From contig JBAXSE010000009.1 in NCBI GenBank assembly GCA_037130845.1, positions 1 to 52,939 on the forward strand: DNA of 52,939 bases. Reading direction: 5' to 3'. The DNA is from 1-14-0-10-37-14 sp037130845. GTDB lineage: Bacteria; Patescibacteriota; Patescibacteriia; Patescibacteriales; Patescibacteriaceae. The notes beneath the pieces were generated by a model. It was given only the letters and a program-made list of their open reading frames with translations. It was not told where the DNA came from and searched no databases. Positions within the stretch are counted from its first letter, which is position 1. Every line of letters starts with the position of its first letter. The translations under genes were made by a program, and so were the position numbers. Below, in pieces: positions 24,389 through 33,028 of the stretch.

Positions 24389-26161
24389 ATGGCAGACGAT
24401 TCCATGCTAAAAAAGAACTTGCGCCTTCTTGATTTTTTGGTCAGCAAAGGAGCGCTGACGCAAGAATTGGCGCAAGGCGTACGCACTGAACTGGAGGCTG
24501 GAGGCAAAAAAGACCTCGAGCTTATGTTGACTGAATCCAATTTGATAAAAATGGAAGACTTTGTCAAAACCAAAGCCGAGTATTTGAATTTACCTTATAT
24601 TAATTTAAGTGAAACCGAGATCCCGGACGAAGTCTTAAATAGCATCCCGCCGGAAGTCGCCGAGCACTATAAGGTTGTTTGTTTTGAAAAGCAGGCTAAG
24701 CAAATGTCTATCGGCATGGTTGATCCGGAAAACTTCCGCGCGATCGAAGCGATAGACTTCTTGGCCATTAAGAATTCCCTACAGGTTGAATATTATTTGA
24801 TTTCACAGGTTAGCTTTACTAATTCTTATCGCCAGTATCAACGTTTTAACAAGGAGGTGGTTAGCGCTCTTAAGCAAAAAGAAGAAGAAGAGCGGATTGA
24901 TTTGGAGAAAGATACGGGGCCAAAGGAAGATATTTCTTTTGAAGACATTGTTAAGAATGCTCCGGTCGCTAAGATTGTCAATGAAATCATTAAGCATGCT
25001 GTCGAAATGGGCGCTTCCGATATTCATATCGAGCCTTTGGAAAAAGAATCTAGGGTTCGTTATCGTATTGATGGCATTCTGCACACTTCTCTGACTTTGC
25101 CAAAAAATATCCATGACTCTATTTTGGCTCGCATCAAGGTTCTGTCTAAGTTAAAGCTGGATGAAACTCGCGTGCCTCAGGGTGGTCGTATCCGCATGAC
25201 CGTTGAAGGAAAAGATGTTGATTTCCGTGTTTCAACGCTGCCTTTGATGGGTGAAGAAAAGGTCGTTATGCGCGTTTTGGATACGTCTAAGGGCGTATTA
25301 AGCCTGGAACAGCTTGGTTTTGCCGGGGAGCATTTGACGATTGTTGCCCGTAATATCAAAAAAACTGTCGGTATTATCTTGGTGACTGGTCCTACCGGTT
25401 CCGGAAAATCTACTACTTTGTATACGATTCTTCATAATCTGAATGGCGACAATGTTAATATTGTAACTTTAGAAGATCCTGTTGAGTACTTTATTAAGGG
25501 TGTTAATCAATCGCAGATTAGGCCGGAGATTGGCTTTACTTTTGCGGCTGGTTTGCGTTCATTATTGCGCCAAGATCCTGATATTATGATGGTCGGTGAA
25601 ATCCGCGACAATGAAACATCGGAACTGGCTATTCATGCCGCTTTGACCGGACATTTAGTGCTGTCTACTTTGCATACTAATGATGCTATTGGCGCCGTAC
25701 CTCGTCTTTTGGATATGGGTATTGAGCCGTTTTTGCTGGGATCAGTTTTGAATATGGTTATCGCTCAGCGTTTAACCCGCCGCCTCTGTCCTTTTTGCCG
25801 TAAGTCTAGTGATATCCCCGAGGCTATGTTGGGTGATATTCAAAAGCAATTGGCCGATGTGGCGCCTGATTTGCTCAAGAAGTCTTGGCCCGATTATGAT
25901 CCGGCGGCTAAATTGCAATTTTTTGAACCTGTCGGTTGCGTCCGTTGTAATCGCACCGGCTACAAAGGCAGAGCAGTAATAGCGGAAATCTTGGAAATTG
26001 ATGAATATATCAAGGATATTATTATCAATCACAAAGGCGTCTTGTCTGAAGCGGACGTCAGAGCGCATCAACCATTTATGAATGTCATGCAAGACGGTCT
26101 AATTAAGGCTCTACAGGGAGTAACTAGCTTGCAAGAAACATATAGGGTTATGAACGACTAG
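24389..26161 (+). CDS. pilB: Type IV pilus extension ATPase PilB
   Basis: Hexameric GspE/PulE-family motor that drives pilin polymerisation. The 590-residue protein has an N-terminal MshEN-type domain (about 1-150), Walker A GPTGSGKST (334-342), Asp box TLEDPVEYF, Walker B-like region DPDIMMVGEIRDNETSELAIHAALTGHLVLSTLHTND (about 396-432), and a C4 zinc motif with CPFC and CVRC pairs (about 470-520). A Lys/Glu-rich charged linker lies at 160-182. The absence of a PilT retraction ATPase in the window says nothing about the rest of the genome. Confidence 0.95.
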   Translation: MADDSMLKKNLRLLDFLVSKGALTQELAQGVRTELEAGGKKDLELMLTESNLIKMEDFVKTKAEYLNLPYINLSETEIPDEVLNSIPPEVAEHYKVVCFEKQAKQMSIGMVDPENFRAIEAIDFLAIKNSLQVEYYLISQVSFTNSYRQYQRFNKEVVSALKQKEEEERIDLEKDTGPKEDISFEDIVKNAPVAKIVNEIIKHAVEMGASDIHIEPLEKESRVRYRIDGILHTSLTLPKNIHDSILARIKVLSKLKLDETRVPQGGRIRMTVEGKDVDFRVSTLPLMGEEKVVMRVLDTSKGVLSLEQLGFAGEHLTIVARNIKKTVGIILVTGPTGSGKSTTLYTILHNLNGDNVNIVTLEDPVEYFIKGVNQSQIRPEIGFTFAAGLRSLLRQDPDIMMVGEIRDNETSELAIHAALTGHLVLSTLHTNDAIGAVPRLLDMGIEPFLLGSVLNMVIAQRLTRRLCPFCRKSSDIPEAMLGDIQKQLADVAPDLLKKSWPDYDPAAKLQFFEPVGCVRCNRTGYKGRAVIAEILEIDEYIKDIIINHKGVLSEADVRAHQPFMNVMQDGLIKALQGVTSLQETYRVMND

Positions 26162-26162
26162 T

Positions 26163-26190
26163 CAATTAACAATTATCAATTATCAATTTG
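26163..26190. repeat. 7-base tandem repeat, four units
   Basis: CAATTAA, CAATTAT, CAATTAT, CAATTTG, two bases after the pilB stop. A further array AAAAATT, AAAAATT, ACAAAATT lies at 26239-26260. The 232-base gap between pilB and pilC otherwise holds a hairpin at 26274. Confidence 0.8.
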
Positions 26191-26273
26191 GGGAGTCGGC
26201 TGCCGTAGGTGTAGAATAAAAAATACTTCTGTTTTCTCAAAAATTAAAAATTACAAAATTATCAGCAGGATAA

Positions 26274-26306
26274 GTGGCTGTAAGCTGGAATACCAGCAAC
26301 AGCCAC
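26274..26306. repeat. Hairpin with conserved GCTGG-AATA-CCAGC core, copy 2
   Basis: Outer stem GTGGCTGT/ACAGCCAC (8 bp), inner stem GCTGG/CCAGC with an AATA loop. Bases 26281-26297 are the exact reverse complement of the 17-base core at 10064-10080. On the orientation matching copy 1 it is preceded by a T6 tract, as copy 1 is. It separates pilB from pilC. Confidence 0.75.
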
Positions 26307-26393
26307 TAAAAAATTACTTCCGCTGGTGTAGTCGGAGGTAGTAATATGAAGCTAGAGTTAAACTATTTTAATTAAATCCAGTTAGTTACCCCA

Positions 26394-27605
26394 ATGCCTT
26401 TTTATAAATATCGTGTTATAAACAAGAACTTTGAGCGCGAGAGCGGCACTACCGAGGCAGCGAATGAACACCAGGTAGAGGCAACTTTGGTGTCTAAAGG
26501 ATATCAAGTGATTGCCATCGAGAAGACTCTTTCATTGGAGGCTTTAAAGTACACGTTCCGTAAGGTCTTTAATCGAGTTACTTCGCGTGATTTAGTTGTT
26601 TTTTTCCGTCAATTTTCTGTTTTGATTTCCGCTTCAATTAATCTATCCGAAGCTTTGCGTATTTTGGCTGATCAGACGGAGAAACCTTTGTTTAAAAACA
26701 TATTAGTGGAGATATCTAATGATGTTGATGCCGGCGTACGGTTGTCAGATGCTTTGACTCGCCAAAAGCCGCTCTTTAATGAATTTCATATCAGCGTTAT
26801 TCGTTCTGGAGAAACATCAGGCAGGCTGGATGAGGCATTGCTGTATTTGGCTGATGAAGAAGAAAAAACTTTCGAAATGATGCGCAAGGTAAAGGGCGCC
26901 ATGATTTATCCGGCGTTAGTTATTAGCGCCATGATGGTTGTGGGTGTCTTGATGATGTTATTCGTTGTTCCAAAGTTAATCAGCATCTTTAATGAAGTGG
27001 GCGGGCAATTACCTTTGATGACTCGTATTTTAATCGGCACTTCTAACTTTTTTGTTAATTATTGGTATATTTTGTTAGTTCTTTTTATTGCTGTGGTTTT
27101 TGGACTTAAGTTTTATCTGGCGAAACCGATCGGTAAGAAACAGTTTGATTATTTGGCCTTGCGTGTGCCGGTATTAGGCAAGATTATCCGCCTTGCCAGT
27201 ATCATCCGTTTTTGCCGCTCTATGAGTACCTTGATCGTCGGCGGTGTGACAATTACCAATAGCTTGCGTATTGCTAAGGGCATCGTAGGCAATGAGGTGT
27301 ATCGTGAAATCATTAACCAGACTATTATTGAAGTGGAAGAGGGCAATTCGATCTCAACTGTTTTCTTGCATTCAAAAGATATTCCGGTAATGGTGCCCAG
27401 AATGATGATTGTCGGTGAGAGGACAGGTAAGCTTGATTTCGTCTTGGACAAAATAGCTGTTTTTTACGGTAAAGAGCTGGATGCCATCCTTGACAACCTG
27501 ATGGTTTTGTTAGAGCCGATTATTATGATCGTTATGGGCATTGCGGTTGGCTTGATGGCTACGGCTATCATTATGCCGATGTACAACCTGACTAGCCAGA
27601 TGTAA
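26394..27605 (+). CDS. pilC: Type IV pilus inner-membrane platform protein PilC
   Basis: GspF-family platform protein that couples PilB to the growing fibre. The 403 residues show two duplicated T2SF domains: first with FFRQFSVLISASINLSEALRIL near residue 65 and FNEFHISVIRSGETSGRLDEALLYLA near 125-150, second with RFCRSMSTLIVGGVTITNSLRIA near 270 and VPRMMIVGERTGKLDFVLDKIA near 335. Three transmembrane spans at about 168-192, 220-242 and 375-398. Preceded by a 232-base gap, so it may have a partly separate transcript. Confidence 0.95.
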   Translation: MPFYKYRVINKNFERESGTTEAANEHQVEATLVSKGYQVIAIEKTLSLEALKYTFRKVFNRVTSRDLVVFFRQFSVLISASINLSEALRILADQTEKPLFKNILVEISNDVDAGVRLSDALTRQKPLFNEFHISVIRSGETSGRLDEALLYLADEEEKTFEMMRKVKGAMIYPALVISAMMVVGVLMMLFVVPKLISIFNEVGGQLPLMTRILIGTSNFFVNYWYILLVLFIAVVFGLKFYLAKPIGKKQFDYLALRVPVLGKIIRLASIIRFCRSMSTLIVGGVTITNSLRIAKGIVGNEVYREIINQTIIEVEEGNSISTVFLHSKDIPVMVPRMMIVGERTGKLDFVLDKIAVFYGKELDAILDNLMVLLEPIIMIVMGIAVGLMATAIIMPMYNLTSQM

Positions 27606-27613
27606 TTAACTTG

Positions 27614-27642
27614 TTGTTTGCTTTTATTTTGTGTGCTATAAT
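27614..27642 (+). promoter_or_regulatory. Extended -10 promoter of the major prepilin gene
   Basis: TTGTTT (27614-27619), 17-base spacer, perfect TATAAT (27637-27642) preceded by TG one base away (TGC), an extended -10. Start expected near 27649. Confidence 0.8.
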
Positions 27643-27648
27643 TAGTAA

Positions 27649-27788
27649 ATAAATAATCGTTCCCGTCCCAGGGGGTTTTCCATAAGCGCTCGTTTGATAA
27701 CGAGAGCATTTAGGGAAAGTCCTCTGACGAGAGGAGCGATTGTCAACATAGCTATGATGTACAATCAACTCGGGAAGGAGGTGACTAT
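27649..27788 (+). promoter_or_regulatory. Structured leader RNA of the prepilin gene
   Basis: About 140 bases that can form a four-way junction: P1 TTCCCG (27660-27665) with CGGGAA (27771-27776); P2 TTTTCC (27676-27681) with GGGAAA (27713-27718), extended by a 9-bp GCGCTCGTT/AACGAGAGC stem with TGAT loop and one G-A mismatch (27686-27707); P3 TCCTCT/AGAGGA with GACG loop (27720-27735); P4 GATTGT/ACAATC with inner ACAT/ATGT (27738-27766). The 3' strand of P1 runs into a perfect Shine-Dalgarno (AAGGAGGTGA, 27775-27784) 7 bases before the ATG, so closing P1 could hide part of it. Could be a stabilising mRNA fold or a ligand/protein-sensing element. I do not match it to a known riboswitch class. 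Confidence 0.6.
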
Positions 27789-28220
27789 ATGAAGAAAGGT
27801 TTTACTTTAATCGAATTACTCGTCGTAATCGTGATTATCGGTATTTTGGCAACTCTAGCTACGGTGGCTTTAAGCTCCGCCAGAATGAAGGCTCGCGATG
27901 CTAGACGTGTTTCCGATATTAAGCAAATGATGACTGCCTTGGAAATGTATTATAACGAAGCTGGCGGTTACCCGACCAGTAATGTTACCTCAACGGTGGC
28001 TATTTATTACGGCACAAATACTTATATGGCTAAGATTCCGGCGAATGCCTCTCCGTATGCTGATGGCACCTGTGCAAACACTCTGTCTAACTATATATTT
28101 AGCGCGATAGGTACTTCTGACCCAGCTACTAGCTATCAGATTACATATTGTTTAGGTAGTCAGACCGGATCGATTGCTCCGGGTTATCAGACTGCATCGC
28201 CATCTGGCATTATGAGGTAG
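27789..28220 (+). CDS. Type IV major prepilin
   Basis: The 143-residue protein has a short leader ending in Gly 4, then FTLIELLVVIVIIGILATLATVALSSARMKARDARRVSD-type N-terminal helix with Glu at position 5 of the mature form. The globular part has two cysteines near the end (CANTL and YCLGS), a pilin-like disulfide candidate. The strongest ribosome site of the window (AAGGAGGTGA, 7 bases before the ATG), an extended -10 promoter and an immediate strong terminator indicate high expression, fitting the main pilus subunit. It shares the first 40 residues with the FISUMP fusion at 15248. Confidence 0.9.
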   Translation: MKKGFTLIELLVVIVIIGILATLATVALSSARMKARDARRVSDIKQMMTALEMYYNEAGGYPTSNVTSTVAIYYGTNTYMAKIPANASPYADGTCANTLSNYIFSAIGTSDPATSYQITYCLGSQTGSIAPGYQTASPSGIMR

Positions 28221-28255
28221 TTAATATCGGGTGAATTTTTATAAAAATTTAGCCT

Positions 28256-28296
28256 ACAAGCGCTGATTGATTTGTCAATCGGCGCTTGTTTTTTTT
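28256..28296 (+). terminator. Terminator after the prepilin gene
   Basis: ACAAGCGCTGATTGA pairs with TCAATCGGCGCTTGT (one mismatch) over a 4-base loop, followed by T8. Confidence 0.92.
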
Positions 28297-28364
28297 GCGC
28301 GGAAAATTATGATTGCCAGGCTAATGATTTGCCTATATACTGAAATAGGGTGTGGATAAGTAAT

Positions 28365-28392
28365 CAATTAACAATTTTCAATTATCAATTAT
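28365..28392. repeat. 7-base tandem repeat, four units, abutting a start codon
   Basis: CAATTAA, CAATTTT, CAATTAT, CAATTAT, then CAATGAA, whose ATG (28395) is the likely start of the next gene. The units match those after pilB. Confidence 0.8.
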
Positions 28393-28394
28393 CA

Positions 28395-30740
28395 ATGAAA
28401 AGAGATAAATTATTACAAATTTTAGATAAGGCGCGGTTTTGGATAGTGGCGGCGATTTTGGTGATTGTGCCGATTGCTTTTGCTTGGTTTATGGAGAATA
28501 TGCAGATCTTTGACTTGAATAAACTGCTGTTTTTCCGGCCTTTAACCCTATTGTTAGGACTTGTCTTATTGGCAGGCGTATTCCTTAAGGGGAGACTTGG
28601 TTGGCGCATGTCTCTGATGTGGTGGCTGTGGTCGGCGGTTTTGGCTTTGTTTGCGCTTAATTCATTTGTTTCCGGCGATCCGCTGTATAGCTTTTTTGGC
28701 GCTTACCAACGGCAGCAAGGGATTTATAGTCTGTTGTTTTATTTATTATTTTTTGCCTCTATAGCCGGCAGCGTGCGCGGAAAAGAGGAAATAAATCGAT
28801 TGCTCGTCTGGGTTGCTGTCAGCGCCGGCTTGGTTTCTTTGTACGGCACCTTGCAGCTTTTGGGCTTGGAATTTATGAAATGGTCCGGCGACAAGACTAG
28901 GATATTTTCTAGCCTTGGGCAAACTAACTTTTTGGCTCATTATTTGGTAATGGTTTTGCCGTTGACTATTTATGCTTTGATATTTTTAGCCAAAGGTAGA
29001 TACCGTAGTTTGGTTTTGATAGTTCTGGCCTTGGAGTTGATAAGCTTTTATGGCACTTATAGTCGGGGAGGATATATCGGCTTGATAGTTGGCTTGTTTT
29101 TGGCTGCTGCCGCTATGACATATATAGCCAAAAGATTGCAGAAAGTTTTCTATTACGGCTTGGCCATAATAGCAATGGCAGTGATGCTATTAAGTTGGCA
29201 ATATACCGCTGTGGTGCAGTCTTCTATTTTTAAAGGCATGGCTGGGCATAGCGGAGTTGTGGGTCGTTTTATGTCTATTTTTGACCCATATAATGGTTCG
29301 GGTGATATGCGGCTTAAATATTGGGGATCTGTTTTGAAGGAATTCTCTCAAACAAGCTGGCATCACAAGCTTTTTGGCTACGGCAAGGATATGCAAGAGA
29401 CTGTATTTATTCGATATTATCAACCAGAGTGGGGAGCGATTGAAAAATTGAATTCCTTTCCTGATCGGGCGCATAATCTTGTTTTTGATATTTGGCTGGA
29501 GTTTGGCTTAGTCGGCCTGATAATAATTACGATGTTGGCTGTGTATATCATTTTGAAATCTTGGCGAGTGGCTCGCGGTCAGGATTGGCGGCAACGTTGG
29601 TTAGTGGTGGCCTTAAGCGCGGCACTTGGTGGCTATTTTGGCGCAGCTTTGTTTAGTTTCCCTCTGACTACGCATTATGTTTATTATTACTTCGTATTGG
29701 CGGCGTTATTTGTTTTGTCGGAGTCACCAGAAAAAGTGATTTTTGTAAAAATGGAGCCGATAGTACGGAAAGTGCTCTGGGTTAGCTTGGCAATTTTTTC
29801 TTTACTGCTTGTTTATCAATTTGAGTTTTGTCGCTTTATGGCCGATCATTATTTCCTTAAGACCAAAATTGGCGAAGCTCGAGGTGATTTTCGGATGATG
29901 CTTGATAATATCGAATTGACGCGAAGTTGGTTTCCGCTTGATGCCTATTACCGAGAGCAATATGTGTATATTTATAACAATTCCATGGATGCTATTGGTA
30001 GCAAGCAGAGTCTGCAAGATGCCTTCATAAATATTACATCGGAGATAGAAGGCTTTAGTACCGGCGAGCGAGGCCGTTATTATGTTTTGTCAGACATCGC
30101 GCATTCATACTCTCTCTTTGGTTTGTATTTGGACAAGAAATACTATCCAGAAGCAGCTAAAGCCTATGAGCAAATGATCTCTTTGGCTCCGTATTTAACG
30201 GTTACTTATCAGGATTATGGACGAATGTGGATGTGGGCCGGGGAATATGATAGGGCGATTAGTCTATTTAAGCGCGGTTTGTCTATTATGCCATATTCGG
30301 TGGATCCGCGAGTGGTAATCTCACGAGACATTCTATTATTACAAAAGCATTACTTCAATTCGTTGTTGTGTGATTGTTATTATGCCAAACAAAATTGGAC
30401 CAAGGCTTTGGGCTTTTGTCTGGAGGCGGAAAAGCAACAGGCAGATATTGGCCGCAATCTAAAGGAAATTGCAGATATATATCGTCAATTAGGTGATCGG
30501 CAACAGACTTTGTTGTACTTAGGTAAGGCGATAATCGCCGATCAGTCTAATGCTGATTGGCCATTAGAAGCAGCCAAGCTGGCGCAAGAACTAGGTAACA
30601 GGCAAAAAGCACTAAAGTTTGCTAAAAATGCTGTCGCGTTAAATCCTAATAATCAAGAGGCTCTGAAACTGGTAGCCGAGCTGCAAAAACCGGTCGAGCC
30701 GGCTAGAATTGACAAGCCTGGTAAAAAATTGCCTAAATAA
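28395..30740 (+). CDS. O-antigen ligase-like membrane protein with C-terminal TPR repeats
   Basis: A 781-residue polytopic protein of the Wzy/WaaL O-antigen ligase family, with about 12 spans in residues 10-450 and the long extracytoplasmic loop around 265-375 (NSFPDRAHNLVFDIWLEFGLVG matches the Wzy_C region, with the His of RAHN expected in catalysis). Residues about 540-765 contain TPR units (AAKAYEQMISLAP, RAISLFKRGLSIMP, KALKFAKNAVALNPNNQEAL). Known homologs transfer glycans to lipid or to pilin/other proteins, and its place between the prepilin gene and the polysaccharide locus would suit either. The frame is open upstream to 28350 but that stretch translates the 7-base repeat, so I start at 28395. 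Confidence 0.85.
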   Translation: MKRDKLLQILDKARFWIVAAILVIVPIAFAWFMENMQIFDLNKLLFFRPLTLLLGLVLLAGVFLKGRLGWRMSLMWWLWSAVLALFALNSFVSGDPLYSFFGAYQRQQGIYSLLFYLLFFASIAGSVRGKEEINRLLVWVAVSAGLVSLYGTLQLLGLEFMKWSGDKTRIFSSLGQTNFLAHYLVMVLPLTIYALIFLAKGRYRSLVLIVLALELISFYGTYSRGGYIGLIVGLFLAAAAMTYIAKRLQKVFYYGLAIIAMAVMLLSWQYTAVVQSSIFKGMAGHSGVVGRFMSIFDPYNGSGDMRLKYWGSVLKEFSQTSWHHKLFGYGKDMQETVFIRYYQPEWGAIEKLNSFPDRAHNLVFDIWLEFGLVGLIIITMLAVYIILKSWRVARGQDWRQRWLVVALSAALGGYFGAALFSFPLTTHYVYYYFVLAALFVLSESPEKVIFVKMEPIVRKVLWVSLAIFSLLLVYQFEFCRFMADHYFLKTKIGEARGDFRMMLDNIELTRSWFPLDAYYREQYVYIYNNSMDAIGSKQSLQDAFINITSEIEGFSTGERGRYYVLSDIAHSYSLFGLYLDKKYYPEAAKAYEQMISLAPYLTVTYQDYGRMWMWAGEYDRAISLFKRGLSIMPYSVDPRVVISRDILLLQKHYFNSLLCDCYYAKQNWTKALGFCLEAEKQQADIGRNLKEIADIYRQLGDRQQTLLYLGKAIIADQSNADWPLEAAKLAQELGNRQKALKFAKNAVALNPNNQEALKLVAELQKPVEPARIDKPGKKLPK

Positions 30741-30747
30741 AAATCGT

Positions 30748-30776
30748 TTGCATTTAGCCAGGGGTCGCATTATACT
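30748..30776 (+). promoter_or_regulatory. Promoter of the polysaccharide export locus
   Basis: TTGCAT (30748-30753), 17-base spacer, TATACT (30771-30776), about 80 bases before the wzm ATG. Confidence 0.65.
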
Positions 30777-30862
30777 AATATTGCTGTGGCCTTATTATAT
30801 ATGGCTGTTAGATTAGTTAATGGTTTAAGGGTTATTGTAATCAATTGAGTTAGCGGTTATTT

Positions 30863-31705
30863 ATGAATGAAAAAATTACTATAATCAAGCCTCGAGATAC
30901 GTTTCACTGGAGTGATTTAGCTAAGCTCTGGGATTATCATGAGCTTTTGTATTACCTAACTTGGCGTGATCTGAAGGTCCGCTATAAGCAAACAGTTATC
31001 GGGGTGGCTTGGGTTATTTTCCAGCCATTTGTCTCCATGATTGTTTTTAGTGTCTTTTTTGGCAATATGATTGGCGTCAAAACTGATCCTGACGCTTCTG
31101 GTATGCCTGTGCCTTATCCTATTTTTGTATTTGTTGGATTGTTATTTTGGCAGTTTTTTTCTTCAGCCTTGGCAGACATTTCTAATTGCTTAGTAGCTAA
31201 TCAAAATATTATCAGCAAAGTATATTTTCCTCGAATTTTGTTGCCGATTTCCATGATCTTAACTCGTTTTATAGATTTTCTGGTAGCTTCTGTTATACTT
31301 TTGGGATTAATGTTGTATTATGGCTATTTGCCACACTTATTGGGCTTATTAATGATGCCATTGCTATTTCTAATGACTTTTTTAAGTTGTTTGGGCATGG
31401 GTTTGTTTTTTGCGGCCCTGAATGTTAAATATCGCGATGTCAAATTTGCTTTACCTTTTTTTATTCAAATGATGATGTTTGTGACACCTGTTATTTATTC
31501 TACCAGTATTGCCGGTAAATATGCTTGGGTTTTCGCAATTAATCCAATGGCTACTGTAATTAAGAGTGCTAGGTCTGCGTTTTTGGGCGTTTGGGACGTC
31601 AATTGGTTGCAGATTGGGCTTAGTTTGGTGATGTGCTTGATTATGCTGGCGGTAGGATGGTGGCATTTCCGCAAAGAAGAACGAGAGAGTGTTGATTTGA
31701 TGTGA
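30863..31705 (+). CDS. wzm: Polysaccharide ABC exporter, membrane subunit Wzm
   Basis: Permease of the ABC-2 type that moves undecaprenyl-linked polysaccharide across the inner membrane. The 280 residues have the amphipathic N-terminal part with YYLTWRDLKVRYKQTVIGVAWVIFQPF (about residues 32-60) and six hydrophobic spans, with the family block FVTPVIYSTS near 208. The ATPase partner is not adjacent as usual: gmd and fcl intervene before wzt at 34029. Confidence 0.93.
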   Translation: MNEKITIIKPRDTFHWSDLAKLWDYHELLYYLTWRDLKVRYKQTVIGVAWVIFQPFVSMIVFSVFFGNMIGVKTDPDASGMPVPYPIFVFVGLLFWQFFSSALADISNCLVANQNIISKVYFPRILLPISMILTRFIDFLVASVILLGLMLYYGYLPHLLGLLMMPLLFLMTFLSCLGMGLFFAALNVKYRDVKFALPFFIQMMMFVTPVIYSTSIAGKYAWVFAINPMATVIKSARSAFLGVWDVNWLQIGLSLVMCLIMLAVGWWHFRKEERESVDLM

Positions 31706-31716
31706 TCAAGCATTTA

Positions 31717-31953
31717 CCTCCAGTACTCCCGGAGGTCTCCCCAAGAAGACTGATTAGAAAAGTTCACTAACCGTTCCACAAAACAGAGGTAAAATAATTT
31801 ATCGAATTTCATTTTAACTAAGTATTGATAATGTATAAGCGGAGTTTGTAAAAAATATTAATATTCCGATGCATAGAATTTCTGCGCGCATATTGTCATT
31901 GGTACAAAGATAATGATCGATGCACGCGGGGAGATCTCCGAGAGTACCTGAGA
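31717..31953. mobile_element. 237-bp segment with terminal inverted repeats (MITE-like)
   Basis: Ends 31717-31742 and 31928-31953 are inverted copies: GTACTCCCGGAGGTCTCCCC against GTACTCTCGGAGATCTCCCC (18 of 20), with weaker matching 6 bases further out. Each end is itself partly palindromic. The AT-rich interior has no ORF. It occupies almost all of the 261-base gap between wzm and gmd. No clear target duplication is visible. A decayed insertion element or a regulatory structure are both possible. Confidence 0.5.
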
Positions 31954-31966
31954 TAAACATGAGATT

Positions 31967-33022
31967 ATGAAAAAAGCATTAATTACTGGCATTACCGGCC
32001 AAGATGGCTCATATTTAGCAGAGCTGTTGCTGGCTAAAGGTTACGAAGTGCACGGCCTTATTCGTCGCGCCAGTTCTTTTAATACTGGAAGGATTGATCA
32101 TTTGTACAAGGATCAGCATATTAATGGTGTGAGTATGTTTTTGCACTTTGGAGACTTGTCCGATGCTTCTAATCTGTCGCGCTTGTTGCAAAAGATTGGT
32201 CCTGATGAGATTTATAATTTAGGTGCGCAGAGTCATGTGCGAGTTAGTTTTGATATGCCGGAGTATACGGCTGATGTTGTCGGCTTGGGTACTTTGCGTA
32301 TTTTAGATGCAATACGTGATGCAGGTATTACTACTAAGTATTATCAGGCTTCTAGTTCGGAAATGTTCGGTCAAGCGCAAGAAACACCACAACGTGAAAC
32401 AACGCCATTTTATCCGCGTTCTCCCTATGCTTGTTCGAAGGTATTTGCCTATTGGACTACTCGCAACTACCGTGAGTCCTATAATATGTTTGCGGTTAAC
32501 GGTATCCTTTTTAATCATGAGTCTCCTCGGCGTGGTGAGACGTTTGTGACGCGTAAGATTACGGTAGCTTTGGCGCGAATTAAAATGGGTACACAGGATA
32601 AATTGTATTTAGGCAATTTGGACGCTAAGCGTGATTGGGGTTATGCGCCGGATTACGTCGAAGCTATGTGGCGTATGATGCAGGCGGAAATAGCTGATGA
32701 CTATGTCGTGGCAACAGGCGAGACTCATAGTGTGCGTGAGTTCATTGAAGAAACGGGCCAGGCTATGGGTTTTAATATTGGCTGGCAGGGGTCTGGTTTG
32801 CTGGAACAGGGTGTTGACCTGAATTCGGGTAAAGTATTGATAGAAATTGATCCTAGATACTATCGTCCCGCAGAGGTAGATTTATTGTTAGGTGATTATA
32901 GTAAGATATATCAGCGTCTAGGTTGGAGGCCGACGGTGGCCTTTAAAGATCTGGTGACGATTATGGCTGAGGCAGACATGATTAAGGCGGTTAAGCAGAA
33001 ATTCGCCGAGAGAAGGGATTAA
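31967..33022 (+). CDS. gmd: GDP-mannose 4,6-dehydratase
   Basis: Converts GDP-D-mannose into GDP-4-keto-6-deoxy-D-mannose. The 351-residue extended SDR has the NADP motif TGITGQDGSYLAELL (7-21), the catalytic SSSEMFG (129-135), Y154-x3-K158 (YACSK) and NHESPRRGETFVTRKI (Gmd signature, about 178-193). It supplies Fcl, encoded next, and possibly the RfbH-like enzyme. GDP-mannose synthesis genes are not in the window. Confidence 0.96.
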   Translation: MKKALITGITGQDGSYLAELLLAKGYEVHGLIRRASSFNTGRIDHLYKDQHINGVSMFLHFGDLSDASNLSRLLQKIGPDEIYNLGAQSHVRVSFDMPEYTADVVGLGTLRILDAIRDAGITTKYYQASSSEMFGQAQETPQRETTPFYPRSPYACSKVFAYWTTRNYRESYNMFAVNGILFNHESPRRGETFVTRKITVALARIKMGTQDKLYLGNLDAKRDWGYAPDYVEAMWRMMQAEIADDYVVATGETHSVREFIEETGQAMGFNIGWQGSGLLEQGVDLNSGKVLIEIDPRYYRPAEVDLLLGDYSKIYQRLGWRPTVAFKDLVTIMAEADMIKAVKQKFAERRD

Positions 33023-33028
33023 TATTAA

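Noticed and set aside
27713..27740. Hammerhead ribozyme-like core (GAAA, GUC and CUGACGAG close together) in the pilin leader
   Set aside because: The order and spacing are wrong: GAAA is directly followed by GUC with no stem III, and no second GAAA follows CUGACGA. The CUGACGAG is simply the loop side of the CCTCT/AGAGG hairpin.
27649..27788. c-di-GMP riboswitch before the pilin gene
   Set aside because: The conserved internal loops and receptor motif of the GEMM classes are not visible; only the general idea of a folded leader is supported.
28350..28394. Extended N-terminus of the O-antigen ligase-like protein from a GTG
   Set aside because: The added codons translate a tandem 7-base repeat; the ATG at 28395 is more natural.
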